The translations under genes and the position numbers were made by a program. From Thermoleophilaceae bacterium (GTDB lineage: Bacteria > Actinomycetota > Thermoleophilia > Solirubrobacterales > Thermoleophilaceae), in NCBI GenBank assembly GCA_040901445.1, contig JBBDYQ010000002.1, positions 186,001 through 250,000 on the forward strand: DNA of 64,000 nucleotides. The letters run 5' to 3'. The notes beneath the pieces were generated by a model. That model made no database searches. It was not told where the DNA came from and worked only from the letters and a program-made list of their open reading frames with translations. Positions 18,175-26,189 of this stretch are shown here, piece after piece. Every line of letters begins with the position of its first letter. The stretch's first letter is position 1.

Positions 18175-19197
18175 TCAGAACAGCTGGTTCTCGCCCGCGA
18201 AGATCTCGGACACCGAGTCGTCGGTGAAGATGCGGCGCACGGAGTCCGTGAGGATGTCCGCGCAGGAGAGCACGCGGATGATGTCCGGGGCGTCGTCGCG
18301 CAGGGGCACCGTGTCGGTGACGACGATGCTCTTGAGCGGCGAGTCGCCGAGCGTCTCCATCGCGTGCCCGGAGAAGAGGCCGTGGGTGGCCACGGCGTGC
18401 ACCTCCCGGGCGCCCTCGTCGAGCACGGTCTGGGCGGCGGCGGCCAGCGTGCCGCCGGTGTCGATCATGTCGTCCACGATCACGGCCACCTTGTCCCTGA
18501 CGTCGCCGATCACGTAGCCGATCTCCGCCACCTGCTGGGCGGGGCGCTCCTTCTCCAGGACGGCGTAGTTCGAGCCCACCTTCTGGGCGAACTTGGAGGC
18601 CAGCTTCACCCGGCCGGTGTCGGCCGAGACGATGACGAGGTCGCCGTTGACGGCCAGCTGGTCGCTGACGTACTGGGCCAGCGCCGGCATGGCGGTCATG
18701 TGGTCCACGGGCTTCTGGAAGAAGCCCTGGACCTGGCCGGCGTGGAGGTCCATCGTGAGCAGGCGGTCGATGCCGGCGGTCTCGAGCATCCTCGCCACGA
18801 GGCGGGCGGTGATGGGCTCGCGCGGCGCGGACTTCTTGTCCTGACGGCTGTAGCCGTACCAGGGCGTGACGGCGATGACGCGGTGTGCGGACGCGCCCAC
18901 CGCGGCGTCCACCATGCAGAGGAGCTCCATCAGGGCGTCGTTGGCGGTGAGCCCGGGAGCGCTGGCGGTGGACTGGATGATGAAGAGGTCGGCCCCGCGG
19001 ATGGAGTCCGCGTAGCGGCAGTAGACCTCGCCGTTCGTGAACGTCTTGAGGCCCGGGTCGGTGAGGCCGACGCTGAGCTTCTCGGCGATCTTCATGCCCA
19101 GCTCCTGGCTGGCGCGGCCGGCCGCGACCATCAGCCGCTTGTCGTAGCCGGTGGGGAGGCTGGTGGGGGTTGGGCGCGTTTCGGTCTCGAGGGTCAT
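18175..19197 (-). CDS. prs: Ribose-phosphate pyrophosphokinase
   Basis: 340 residues. Makes PRPP from ribose 5-phosphate and ATP. LMVAAGRASQELGMKIAEKL is the N-terminal block, followed by FTNGEVYCRYADSIRGADLF, the ATP flag region YGYSRQDKKSAPREPI, TMDLHAGQVQGFF, and the PRPP-binding loop VIVDDMIDTGGTLAAAA. It lies directly after glmU with a 4-bp overlap, the classic glmU-prs order. Confidence 0.97.
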   Translation of the reverse strand: MTLETETRPTPTSLPTGYDKRLMVAAGRASQELGMKIAEKLSVGLTDPGLKTFTNGEVYCRYADSIRGADLFIIQSTASAPGLTANDALMELLCMVDAAVGASAHRVIAVTPWYGYSRQDKKSAPREPITARLVARMLETAGIDRLLTMDLHAGQVQGFFQKPVDHMTAMPALAQYVSDQLAVNGDLVIVSADTGRVKLASKFAQKVGSNYAVLEKERPAQQVAEIGYVIGDVRDKVAVIVDDMIDTGGTLAAAAQTVLDEGAREVHAVATHGLFSGHAMETLGDSPLKSIVVTDTVPLRDDAPDIIRVLSCADILTDSVRRIFTDDSVSEIFAGENQLF

Positions 19198-20567
19198 GTG
19201 CGCTTCTTCGCTCGGTCGGCGTATCCCTCGATGTTCTTCTGACGCGACCGCGCGATGCCGAGAGCGCCGGGTGGCACGTCCTCGGTGATCACCGATCCGG
19301 CCCCAGTGTACGCACCGTCCCCGACGCGCACCGGCGCCACGAACGTGGTGTCGACGCTGGTACGGACGTTTGCCCCGATCGTCGTGCGGTGCTTGCTGGC
19401 GCCGTCGTAGTTGGCGGTGATGTTGCCCGCGCCGATGTTGGTGCCCTCCCCCACGTCGGCGTCGCCGATGTAGGAGAGGTGCGGCACCTTGGCGCCGCGG
19501 CCGATGCGCGAGTTCTTCACCTCCACGTAGGTGCCCACCTTCGCGCCCTCCTCGATCACCGCGCCGGGGCGCAGGTAGGCGAAGGGGCCGATGGTGGCCT
19601 CGGCGTGGACCTCGGCCTCGACCGCGTAGGTGTGCAGGACCGTGGCGCGCTCACCGACGCTGGTGTCGATCAGCGTGGCGTGCGGGCCCACCCTCGCGCC
19701 GGCGCCGATGATGGTTGCGCCGCGCAGCGTGACTCCGGCCTCGATCGTGGCGTCCTCGCCGATCTGGATGCCGGGCTCGATCGCGACGGTGTCGGGGGCG
19801 GTGAAGCTGACGCCGTTGATCGCGTGCTCCCTCACGAGGCGGTCGCGGGCGGTGCGCTCGACGTCGAGCAGGTCGGCGCGGGAGTTGACGCCCATGGCGC
19901 TGCTCGTGTCGCTGGTGGGGTGGGCGGCGATCTTGTGCCCCTTGTCGCGCAAGAGTGGAAAGACGCCGGTGAGGTAGAGCTCGCCGCCTGTCTCCTGCAC
20001 CGTGTCGAGCGCCGCGTAGAGCTCGCCCGCCGCGAACGCGTAGGCGCCGATGTTGATCTCGCGGATGGCGAGCTCCTCCGGCGGGACGCCGTCGGGGTGC
20101 TTGGTCTCCACGATCCGCTCCACCGAGCCGTCGCCGGCGCGGAGCACGCGGCCGTAGCCCGTGGGGTCGAGCTCCTCTGTGGTGAGAAGCGTGGCCGCGG
20201 CGCCCTCGCGCTCGTGGGTGGCGGCGAGGTCGGCGATCAGGCGGGGCGAGACGAGCGGATGGTCGCCGGATAGGACGACGACGGTGGCGTCGGGATCGAC
20301 GTGGTCGCGCGCCGCCAGCAGCGCCGCGCCCGTGCCTTCCCCCTCGCTCTGCTCGGCTGTCTCGAGGCCGATCGGTAGGTGCTCGGCGACACCCGCGCCA
20401 GGCCGGGTGACGCAGACGACGCGGGCGGCCCCCGCCTCCAGCGCGGCATCGACGATCCAGGCGATCATCGGCTTGCCGCAGACCGGGTGTAGCACCTTGG
20501 GCAGGGACGAGCGCATGCGCGTCCCGTGGCCCGCGGCCATGATGAGCACGGTGGGCTGCTCGGGCAC
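19194..20567 (-). CDS. glmU: Bifunctional GlmU (GlcN-1-P acetyltransferase / GlcNAc-1-P uridyltransferase)
   Basis: 457 residues. Makes UDP-GlcNAc for peptidoglycan. The N-terminal nucleotidyltransferase begins with IMAAGHGTRMRSSLPKVLHP and has VLSGDHPLVSPRLI and TGYGRVLRAGDGSVERIVE. The C-terminal left-handed beta-helix shows hexapeptide repeats (GVTLRGATIIGAGARVGPHA) and the acetyl-CoA region SYIGDADVGEGTNIGAGNIT. Full length for the family. First gene of a glmU-prs-GST unit. Confidence 0.97.
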   Translation of the reverse strand: MPEQPTVLIMAAGHGTRMRSSLPKVLHPVCGKPMIAWIVDAALEAGAARVVCVTRPGAGVAEHLPIGLETAEQSEGEGTGAALLAARDHVDPDATVVVLSGDHPLVSPRLIADLAATHEREGAAATLLTTEELDPTGYGRVLRAGDGSVERIVETKHPDGVPPEELAIREINIGAYAFAAGELYAALDTVQETGGELYLTGVFPLLRDKGHKIAAHPTSDTSSAMGVNSRADLLDVERTARDRLVREHAINGVSFTAPDTVAIEPGIQIGEDATIEAGVTLRGATIIGAGARVGPHATLIDTSVGERATVLHTYAVEAEVHAEATIGPFAYLRPGAVIEEGAKVGTYVEVKNSRIGRGAKVPHLSYIGDADVGEGTNIGAGNITANYDGASKHRTTIGANVRTSVDTTFVAPVRVGDGAYTGAGSVITEDVPPGALGIARSRQKNIEGYADRAKKRT

Positions 20568-20616
20568 GCCGGGAGCGTAGCGGGGGAGGCCGCAGGCCCT
20601 ATATTCCGGGCGGCCC

Positions 20617-20689
20617 TGGGGGGTCGTCCAACGGGCTAGGACGCCAGGTTTTGGTCCTGGTAATCGGGGTTCGAGTCCTCGCCCCCCAG
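20617..20689 (+). tRNA. tRNA-Gln (anticodon TTG)
   Basis: A full cloverleaf is readable. The acceptor stem is TGGGGGG (20617-20623) with CCCCCCA and discriminator G at 20689. The D-stem is GTCC/GGAC. The anticodon stem CCAGG/CCTGG has loop TTTTGGT giving anticodon TTG, and the T-arm contains GTTCGAGT. The 3' CCA is not encoded. The 95 bp between it and the next gene contain no recognisable gene. Confidence 0.95.
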
Positions 20690-20784
20690 TTCGATTGAAT
20701 CAACGCTCAGCGCCGGGGCGCCGTGATGACCCAGCTGACCTCGCCGTCACGTCGGGCCGTGATCGTGCGGCGGACGCTCCAGCT

Positions 20785-22050
20785 CTAGCCCCGGTCCTTC
20801 CCCTCGCTGGGCACGCGCCCGGCCTCGGCGCCGGGCTCGGAGGCCGGGCCGTTGTGCACGGCGATGCCGAGCACGCGCATCGACTTGAGGCCCAGGCCGA
20901 GCCGCTCGCGCCCGTCGGTGGAGCCCACGTCGAGGCCGCTGAGCTCGCGCACGCGGTCGAGCCTGTAGCGGATGGTGTGGCGGTGCGTGAAGAGGCGCTG
21001 TGCGGTCTGGGCCACGTTGCCGTCGGCGTCGAGGAAGGTCTCCAGCGTGCGGAGGAGCTCGGTCTCGTACTGGTCGTCGTAGGCCACGAGCGGCGCCACC
21101 GTCTCGTCGTAGAAGCGGCGCAGCTCCCCGGGGTCCTCGCTCATCGCAGGCAGGAGCAGGCGGTAGGCCCCCGTCTCCTCGAAGGCGATGGCGCTCTCGC
21201 CGCGCGCCTCGGCGACGTTGACGGCCAGCAGCGCCTCGGCGCCCGCGCGATGGAGGTCGGCGGCGTCGCCCGCCGGCCGGCTGCGGGCCACGGCGAAGGC
21301 GAAGCCCGCAAGCCCGGCCTCGAGCTCGCGGCGCACCGCCTCGGCCACCCGCGCCACGCGCTCGCCTTCGGACGACGGCACCACCATGACCAGCTCGCCG
21401 GGAGGATTGGCCGCCGGGTCGCGCTCGGCCCAGCGGGAGCCCTGCATGAGGTCCGAGGCGGCGGCCAGCACCCCGGTGTCCACCGACCGCGCGCCACGCT
21501 CCGCCACGCTCAGGACGCGCGCGCGCCAGTCGCCCTCCTCCGGGTGGAGCGGGCGGGCGCGCGCCACGATCACGGCGCCGCCTGCGGAGAGGTCCGCCCC
21601 GAGCTCGTTGCCACGGGCCACGATGTTCTCGCGGTCGGTGACCTTGCGGTCGAGCAGATCGGCCAGGAACCCGCCGACCGCCGCCTCGCTGGCACGCTCG
21701 GGCGCGCGCGAGCGCTCCACCTCGAGCGCGATGAGCGTGCCCACCATCCGCAGCAGCGCGGGGGGCGGCGGCTCCCCCCGGGCCCGGTAGCGCAGCTGGC
21801 CCACCTCGGCGTCCGCCACCCGCAGGTCGAGGGCCTCGGCGCCGGCCTTCAGCCCCAGCACCGCGCGCTCGTCCTCCGGCGAGGCGCAGGCGACGGCGAG
21901 CACGCTGCCCGCGGCGTCCACGACCGCCACGCTGGCGTCCAGCGCCCGGCTCGTGGCGCGCGCCACCTCGGGCAGGCCGGCGCCCGCCTCCACCGCCTCC
22001 GAGACGCCCCCGAAGGCCTCGAGGAAGTCCGACGTGACCGGCTCGGCCAT
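20785..22050 (-). CDS. PucR/CdaR-type transcriptional regulator
   Basis: 421 residues. An N-terminal GAF-like sensory region (VARATSRALDASVAVVDAAG and VLAVACASPEDERAVL), a central GGDEF-like domain and a C-terminal PucR helix-turn-helix are seen. The HTH reads LETFLDADGNVAQTAQRLF, then THRHTIRYRLDRVRELSGLD, followed by GRERLGLGLKSMRVLG. Family members respond to small metabolites such as purines, carboxylates or fatty acids. The ligand is not indicated by the neighbours, which are housekeeping. Confidence 0.88.
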   Translation of the reverse strand: MAEPVTSDFLEAFGGVSEAVEAGAGLPEVARATSRALDASVAVVDAAGSVLAVACASPEDERAVLGLKAGAEALDLRVADAEVGQLRYRARGEPPPPALLRMVGTLIALEVERSRAPERASEAAVGGFLADLLDRKVTDRENIVARGNELGADLSAGGAVIVARARPLHPEEGDWRARVLSVAERGARSVDTGVLAAASDLMQGSRWAERDPAANPPGELVMVVPSSEGERVARVAEAVRRELEAGLAGFAFAVARSRPAGDAADLHRAGAEALLAVNVAEARGESAIAFEETGAYRLLLPAMSEDPGELRRFYDETVAPLVAYDDQYETELLRTLETFLDADGNVAQTAQRLFTHRHTIRYRLDRVRELSGLDVGSTDGRERLGLGLKSMRVLGIAVHNGPASEPGAEAGRVPSEGKDRG

Positions 22051-22054
22051 CGGC

Positions 22055-22276
22055 CTAGGCCGAGTCGGCGTAGATGAGGAAGATCGCCGCCCCGATGCCC
22101 CCGCCGACCGCGACGAGCGCCACGAGGATGTAGAGCGAGAGGAAGCCGGCGGCGAGCCTTTCCCACACGCGGCCGTACGACCCCCAAGCGGGTCGCAGGA
22201 CGAAGATGAGATACCCGATCAGCGTGACGAGGACGGCAACGCCGATCGCGATCTGGGTGACGCTGAGATCAGCCAT
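22055..22276 (-). CDS. Small two-helix membrane protein
   Basis: 73 residues with two transmembrane helices (VTQIAIGVAVLVTLIGYLIF and AALVAVGGGIGAAIFLIYA-like segments) separated by GSYGRVWERLAAGF. Its ATG overlaps the 3' end of the DedA-PAP2 gene by 8 bp, so it is translated from the same message. Not recognised; presumably accessory to the membrane protein upstream. Confidence 0.65.
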   Translation of the reverse strand: MADLSVTQIAIGVAVLVTLIGYLIFVLRPAWGSYGRVWERLAAGFLSLYILVALVAVGGGIGAAIFLIYADSA

Positions 22277-23819
22277 GGTCGGTCGGAGCGGGGACTCTCC
22301 CATTGTGACGCACGTGCGTGACGATGAGCGCGACGGCGCCGCAGGCCGCGAAGATCCCGGCGCCCAGGCCCCAGCCCCCGGCGACGTCCGACCAGTAGTG
22401 GGCGCGGAGGTAGACGCGCGACAGCCCCAGGAGCGTGGCAAGTCCCACCATGGCCCCCACGAACGCCGCGCGGCTCGCGAAGTTGGGCAACACTCGGCCG
22501 GCCACCAGCGCGAGCGCCACGTACGTGGTGGCATATGCAGCGTGGCCGCTCGGGTAGCTCTGGCCATCGGTCCCGATGAGCCCGTCGGCGGGGCGGGGGC
22601 GGTCCACTCCCGCCTTGGCCGCCTGAACGGAGATCCAGAGGAGCACGAATGCCGATACGAGCGTGACGCTCTCCAGCGGCTTGTGCCGCCAGAGCAGCAG
22701 GAGCGCGGCCACGAGCACGAGCCCTCCCGCGACGGGCGAGGCTGCCAGCTCGGTGAACACCTTCGCGAGGTCCACTGCCCAGCCCGCCCGCATGTCGCCC
22801 GCCACGTCGAACGCGAGGCGGTCCCCCGTGGTCAGGCTCGTGCCGCTCTCGAGCAGGAAGGCGTACCCGCCGAAGACGTAGAGGCCCGCCACCCCCACCG
22901 CGATCGCCGTGGTGAACTCGATCCCGAGGTTGCCGGGGGTCAGCCGGTCGCGCGCGAACCGCAACCGCGGCAGGGCGGCCCGCCAGGCGGGGCGCACGAC
23001 GCGCTGCCAGAGCGGCCGCAGCAGCGGCTGCCGCTCGATCCACGCCACCATGCGGTCGCGCTCCTCCTCGTGTCGCAGGCGCCGGTACGCCCACACGGTT
23101 CCGACGACGACACCGACGACGATGCCGAAGGCGAGCGTGGCGCGGCCGGCGATCTCCGTCACGCGGCTGAACGAGCGCCAGAAGAGGTAGCCGAGGACGC
23201 AGAACGTGGCCGCCCACAGCCCGGTGCCGAGCACGCTGTAGGGGAGGAAGCGGCGATACCGCATCCGCGACGACCCGGCGATGAACGGCGCGAGGGCACG
23301 CACGAGGCCGACGAAGCGGCCGATGAGGATGGTCTTGCCGCCGTGGCGGTCGAAGTAGTCCTCCACCTGCTCGAGCCGCTCGCGTGTGATCTTCATCCGC
23401 GGGCCGTGGCGGAGCACGAAGCCGCGCCCCAGCCTGCGGCCGACGAAGAAGCTCGTGGTGTCGCCCAGAACGGCTCCGCCCCACACGATCCCGATCAGCA
23501 GCACCAGCTCGATCTCGCCCTGTCCGGCGATCACCCCGCCCGCGATCACGGCCGTCTCCCCCGGCGCCACCAAACCCACGAACGCGCCGGTCTCCAGGAA
23601 GGCCAGCCCGCCCACGAGCAGGTAGGTCCACTGCCCGAGCGCCGTGGCGAGATCCTCGATGGCCTTCTCCGGGTCGGGCAGGAGGTCGAGCAGGCCACCC
23701 GCGTACACACCGAGCGCCGCGGCCGCCACCAGCAGGAGGGCGGTGTGGCGCCGGCGCCACACCGCAATCGCGACGAGCGCCACGGCGGCGACGGCTGCGG
23801 TGATCTGCCCGGCGCTCAC
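22269..23819 (-). CDS. DedA-family / PAP2 phosphatase fusion protein
   Basis: 516 residues. The N-terminal half (about 20-230) is a DedA (SNARE-associated/VTT) membrane domain, with ETGAFVGLVAPGETAVIAGG, GDTTSFFVGRRLGRGFV and the arginine-rich motif GRFVGLVRALAPFIAG. The C-terminal half is a PAP2 lipid phosphatase with all three motifs: KAGVDRPRP, PSGHAAY and SRVYLRAHYWSDV. It is therefore a lipid scramblase/transporter-like domain joined to a phosphatase, probably acting on undecaprenyl pyrophosphate or phosphatidate at the membrane. GTG start overlaps the ispE stop. Confidence 0.9.
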   Translation of the reverse strand: MSAGQITAAVAAVALVAIAVWRRRHTALLLVAAAALGVYAGGLLDLLPDPEKAIEDLATALGQWTYLLVGGLAFLETGAFVGLVAPGETAVIAGGVIAGQGEIELVLLIGIVWGGAVLGDTTSFFVGRRLGRGFVLRHGPRMKITRERLEQVEDYFDRHGGKTILIGRFVGLVRALAPFIAGSSRMRYRRFLPYSVLGTGLWAATFCVLGYLFWRSFSRVTEIAGRATLAFGIVVGVVVGTVWAYRRLRHEEERDRMVAWIERQPLLRPLWQRVVRPAWRAALPRLRFARDRLTPGNLGIEFTTAIAVGVAGLYVFGGYAFLLESGTSLTTGDRLAFDVAGDMRAGWAVDLAKVFTELAASPVAGGLVLVAALLLLWRHKPLESVTLVSAFVLLWISVQAAKAGVDRPRPADGLIGTDGQSYPSGHAAYATTYVALALVAGRVLPNFASRAAFVGAMVGLATLLGLSRVYLRAHYWSDVAGGWGLGAGIFAACGAVALIVTHVRHNGRVPAPTDHG

Positions 23820-24631
23820 GACCGGAGCGTAGACACGAGCGCGCCGGGGACCGTCGCGGCGGCACCCTCTGCCTCCGCGGCGCTCGCGAACACGCCGAAC
23901 GTCGTCGGGCCCGAGCCGGTGACCAACGCGGCCAGCGCTCCCGCCGCGCGCAACGCGTCCAGGGGCCGAGTCAGGCCGGGACGCAACGAGAGCGCCGCCG
24001 CCTGCAGGTCGTTCTCGAGCGCGGCGGCGAGCTCGGGCAGCGGCGCGTCTGCGAGCGCGCGGACGGCCTCCACGCCGAGCACCGAGCGGGTGGAGCCGAG
24101 GCGGTCGGCCTCCGCATAGACCGCCGCCGTGGAGAGCCCCGCGGTCTGGGGGACGAGCACGAGCGCCATCGGCGGGAGGCCGAGCGGCTCCACCTCCTCC
24201 CCCGCGCCGGTCACGAGGGCGTGGCGGGGCTCCACCTGGCTCGGCACGTCGGCCCCCAGGCGCGCGCCGATCGCGCGCAGCGCGTCCGGGCCGAGCGGCC
24301 GCTCGGAGAGCGCGTCGAGCACGCGCAGCACGGCGGCGGCGTCAGCGCTGCCGCCGCCGAGCCCCGCCGCCACCGGTATGTGCTTCTCGATCGCGATGCG
24401 CAGCGGCGGCGGAGCGTCTGCACCTGCCTCCTCGCGGTAGGCGGCAAGCGCTCGCTCCGCGAGGTTGGGGCCCTCCACGCCGGGGCAGCGCACCTCGTCG
24501 GAATCCGCGGGCTCGGCCGCGACCTCGTCCGCCAGATCGATCGAGGCGAACAGCGAGCAGAGCGGGTGCAGGCCGTCCGCCCGCGGCGGCGCCACGTGCA
24601 ACAGCAGGTTGACCTTGGCCGGCGCGATCAC
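23816..24631 (-). CDS. ispE: 4-diphosphocytidyl-2-C-methyl-D-erythritol kinase
   Basis: 271 residues. GHMP kinase of the MEP isoprenoid pathway. IAPAKVNLLLHVAPPRADGL at the N-terminus contains the active-site Lys, and IPVAAGLGGGSADAAAVLR is the ATP-binding GHMP motif. LGADVPSQVEPRHALVTGAG carries the catalytic Asp, and LVTGSGPTTFGVF the C-terminal GHMP motif. The start is GTG at 24631, overlapping the rsmA stop (GTGA), which excludes a longer N-terminus. Part of the metG-tatD-rsmA-ispE run seen in many Gram-positive bacteria. Confidence 0.95.
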   Translation of the reverse strand: MIAPAKVNLLLHVAPPRADGLHPLCSLFASIDLADEVAAEPADSDEVRCPGVEGPNLAERALAAYREEAGADAPPPLRIAIEKHIPVAAGLGGGSADAAAVLRVLDALSERPLGPDALRAIGARLGADVPSQVEPRHALVTGAGEEVEPLGLPPMALVLVPQTAGLSTAAVYAEADRLGSTRSVLGVEAVRALADAPLPELAAALENDLQAAALSLRPGLTRPLDALRAAGALAALVTGSGPTTFGVFASAAEAEGAAATVPGALVSTLRS

Positions 24632-25443
24632 GCGAGCCGCTCCGCGAGCGCCGCGAAGTCCGCCGGGGGCAGCCGCTCCGCACGGGCGTCCGGCGGATGG
24701 CCCAGCTCCTGGAGTGCGGCGCGGGCGCGCTCCCGCACGCCGCCGGGGGCGTCCGGCGCCAGCGCCAGCGAGCCCGCGAGGGCCTTGCGCCGGTGCGCGA
24801 AGGCCGCGTGCACCAGCGCCACGACCGCCCGGTCCGGCGGCGGGGCCGTGCGCCGCAGCAGCACCAGCGCCGACTCCACGTTGGGGACGGGGTGGAAGAC
24901 GCTGCGCGACACCTTCCGCAGCGAGCGCACCTCGCACGAGAGCTGGGCGATCACCGACGTTGCCCCGTACACCTTCGACCCGGGTGGCGATGCCAGCCGC
25001 TCGGCCACCTCGCGCTGAACCATCGCCACCCAGAGCGTGGCGTCCGGCAGCTCCTCCACCGACTTCAGCACCACCGTGGCGGCCACGCCGTAGGGCAGGT
25101 TGGCCACCACCTTGCCGGGCGCGGGGTCGAGCGAGCGCAGGTCGAGCGTGACCGCGTCGGCCAGATGCAGCGTGGCGTTGGGGAACGGGTCCAGCGCGTC
25201 GCGCAGCGGCGGCTCCAGCGTCTCGTCCACCTCCACCACGTGCAGGTGCGCCACGCGCGGCGCGAGGTACTCCGACAGCACGCCCAGCCCGCCGCCGACC
25301 TCGAGCACGACGTCGGCGGGGTCGAGCTCTGCCGCCCTCCCGATCACGCCGAGGATGTTGTCGTCCACCAGGAAGTTCTGGCCCAGCTCACGGTTGGGCC
25401 GGACGCCGAAGCGACGCATCCGGTCCAGGCTGGCCTGGCTCAC
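24628..25443 (-). CDS. rsmA: 16S rRNA dimethyladenosine transferase
   Basis: 271 residues. Dimethylates A1518/A1519 of 16S rRNA (KsgA). RPNRELGQNFLVDDNILGVI is the N-terminal signature, VVLEVGGGLGVLSEYLA the SAM-binding motif I, and VANLPYGVAATVVLK contains the catalytic NLPY motif. A C-terminal helical domain with VFHPVPNVESALVLL follows. Starts at GTG 25443, overlapping the tatD stop. Confidence 0.96.
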   Translation of the reverse strand: MSQASLDRMRRFGVRPNRELGQNFLVDDNILGVIGRAAELDPADVVLEVGGGLGVLSEYLAPRVAHLHVVEVDETLEPPLRDALDPFPNATLHLADAVTLDLRSLDPAPGKVVANLPYGVAATVVLKSVEELPDATLWVAMVQREVAERLASPPGSKVYGATSVIAQLSCEVRSLRKVSRSVFHPVPNVESALVLLRRTAPPPDRAVVALVHAAFAHRRKALAGSLALAPDAPGGVRERARAALQELGHPPDARAERLPPADFAALAERLA

Positions 25444-26189
25444 GAGCCCAGGACGCGGGCGGCGTTGGCCTCCACCACGCGCTCGAGCTCGGCGTACTCC
25501 ACGCCGCGCAGCCCGGCCACCCAGCGCGCCGTGTGCACCACGTTGGCGGGCTCGTTGGGCCTGCCCCGCCGGGGCTGGGGGGAGAGGTAGGGCGCGTCGG
25601 TCTCCACCAGCAGCAGCTCCGCCGGCACGTCGCGCGCCGCGGCGTGCAGCTCCTGCGCCTTGGGATAGGTGACGTTGCCGGCGAAAGAGCACAGGTAGCC
25701 GCACTCCACGCACTCCTCCAGCCGCCCGGGCGCCGAGAAGCAGTGGAGGATCACGGTGACCCCGCCCGCTCGCTCGTGCAGCATCGCGAACGTGTCCTCC
25801 TCCGCCTCGCGCGTGTGGATGACCAGCGGCAGCTCGAGCTTGGCCGCCAGGTCGATCTGCGCCTCGAACGCACGCAGCTGGTCCTCGCGCGGCGCGCGGT
25901 CGCGGTAGTAGTCCAGGCCGGTCTCGCCGATGGCCCGCACCAGCGGGTCCGCCGCGGCCAGCTCGATCTCGGCCAGGGCCTCGTCGTCGAAGCCCTCGGC
26001 CAGGTTGGGATGGCGACCCGCGACGACCACCACGCCCTCGTGCTCGCCCGCGATGGCGAGCGAGCGCTCGATGGACGGGCCGTCCATCCCCACCGTGGCG
26101 ATACGCCCCACGCCGGCCTCGCGCGCCGCCGCCACGAGCTCGCCCGCGTCGGGCTCGCAGGAGTCGAGGTGGCAGTGGGTGTCGATCAC
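25440..26189 (-). CDS. tatD: TatD-family metal-dependent deoxyribonuclease
   Basis: 249 residues. VIDTHCHLDSCEPDAGEL holds the first metal-binding HxH, and RAIGETGLDYYRDRAPREDQ the bridging Glu. LPLVIHTREAEEDTF and ILHCFSAPGRLEE give the later histidines, and VETDAPYLSPQPRRGRPNEP is the C-terminal signature with the catalytic Asp. Family members are 3'-5' DNases, including roles in DNA repair. Starts at GTG 26189, overlapping the metG stop. Confidence 0.95.
   Translation of the reverse strand: MIDTHCHLDSCEPDAGELVAAAREAGVGRIATVGMDGPSIERSLAIAGEHEGVVVVAGRHPNLAEGFDDEALAEIELAAADPLVRAIGETGLDYYRDRAPREDQLRAFEAQIDLAAKLELPLVIHTREAEEDTFAMLHERAGGVTVILHCFSAPGRLEECVECGYLCSFAGNVTYPKAQELHAAARDVPAELLLVETDAPYLSPQPRRGRPNEPANVVHTARWVAGLRGVEYAELERVVEANAARVLGS

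Noticed and set aside
20690-20784. A short minus-strand peptide frame after the tRNA-Gln gene (ending VSWVITAPRR)
   Set aside because: About 25 codons without a normal start and with a stop just upstream. It could be a gene remnant, but there is not enough to support a call.
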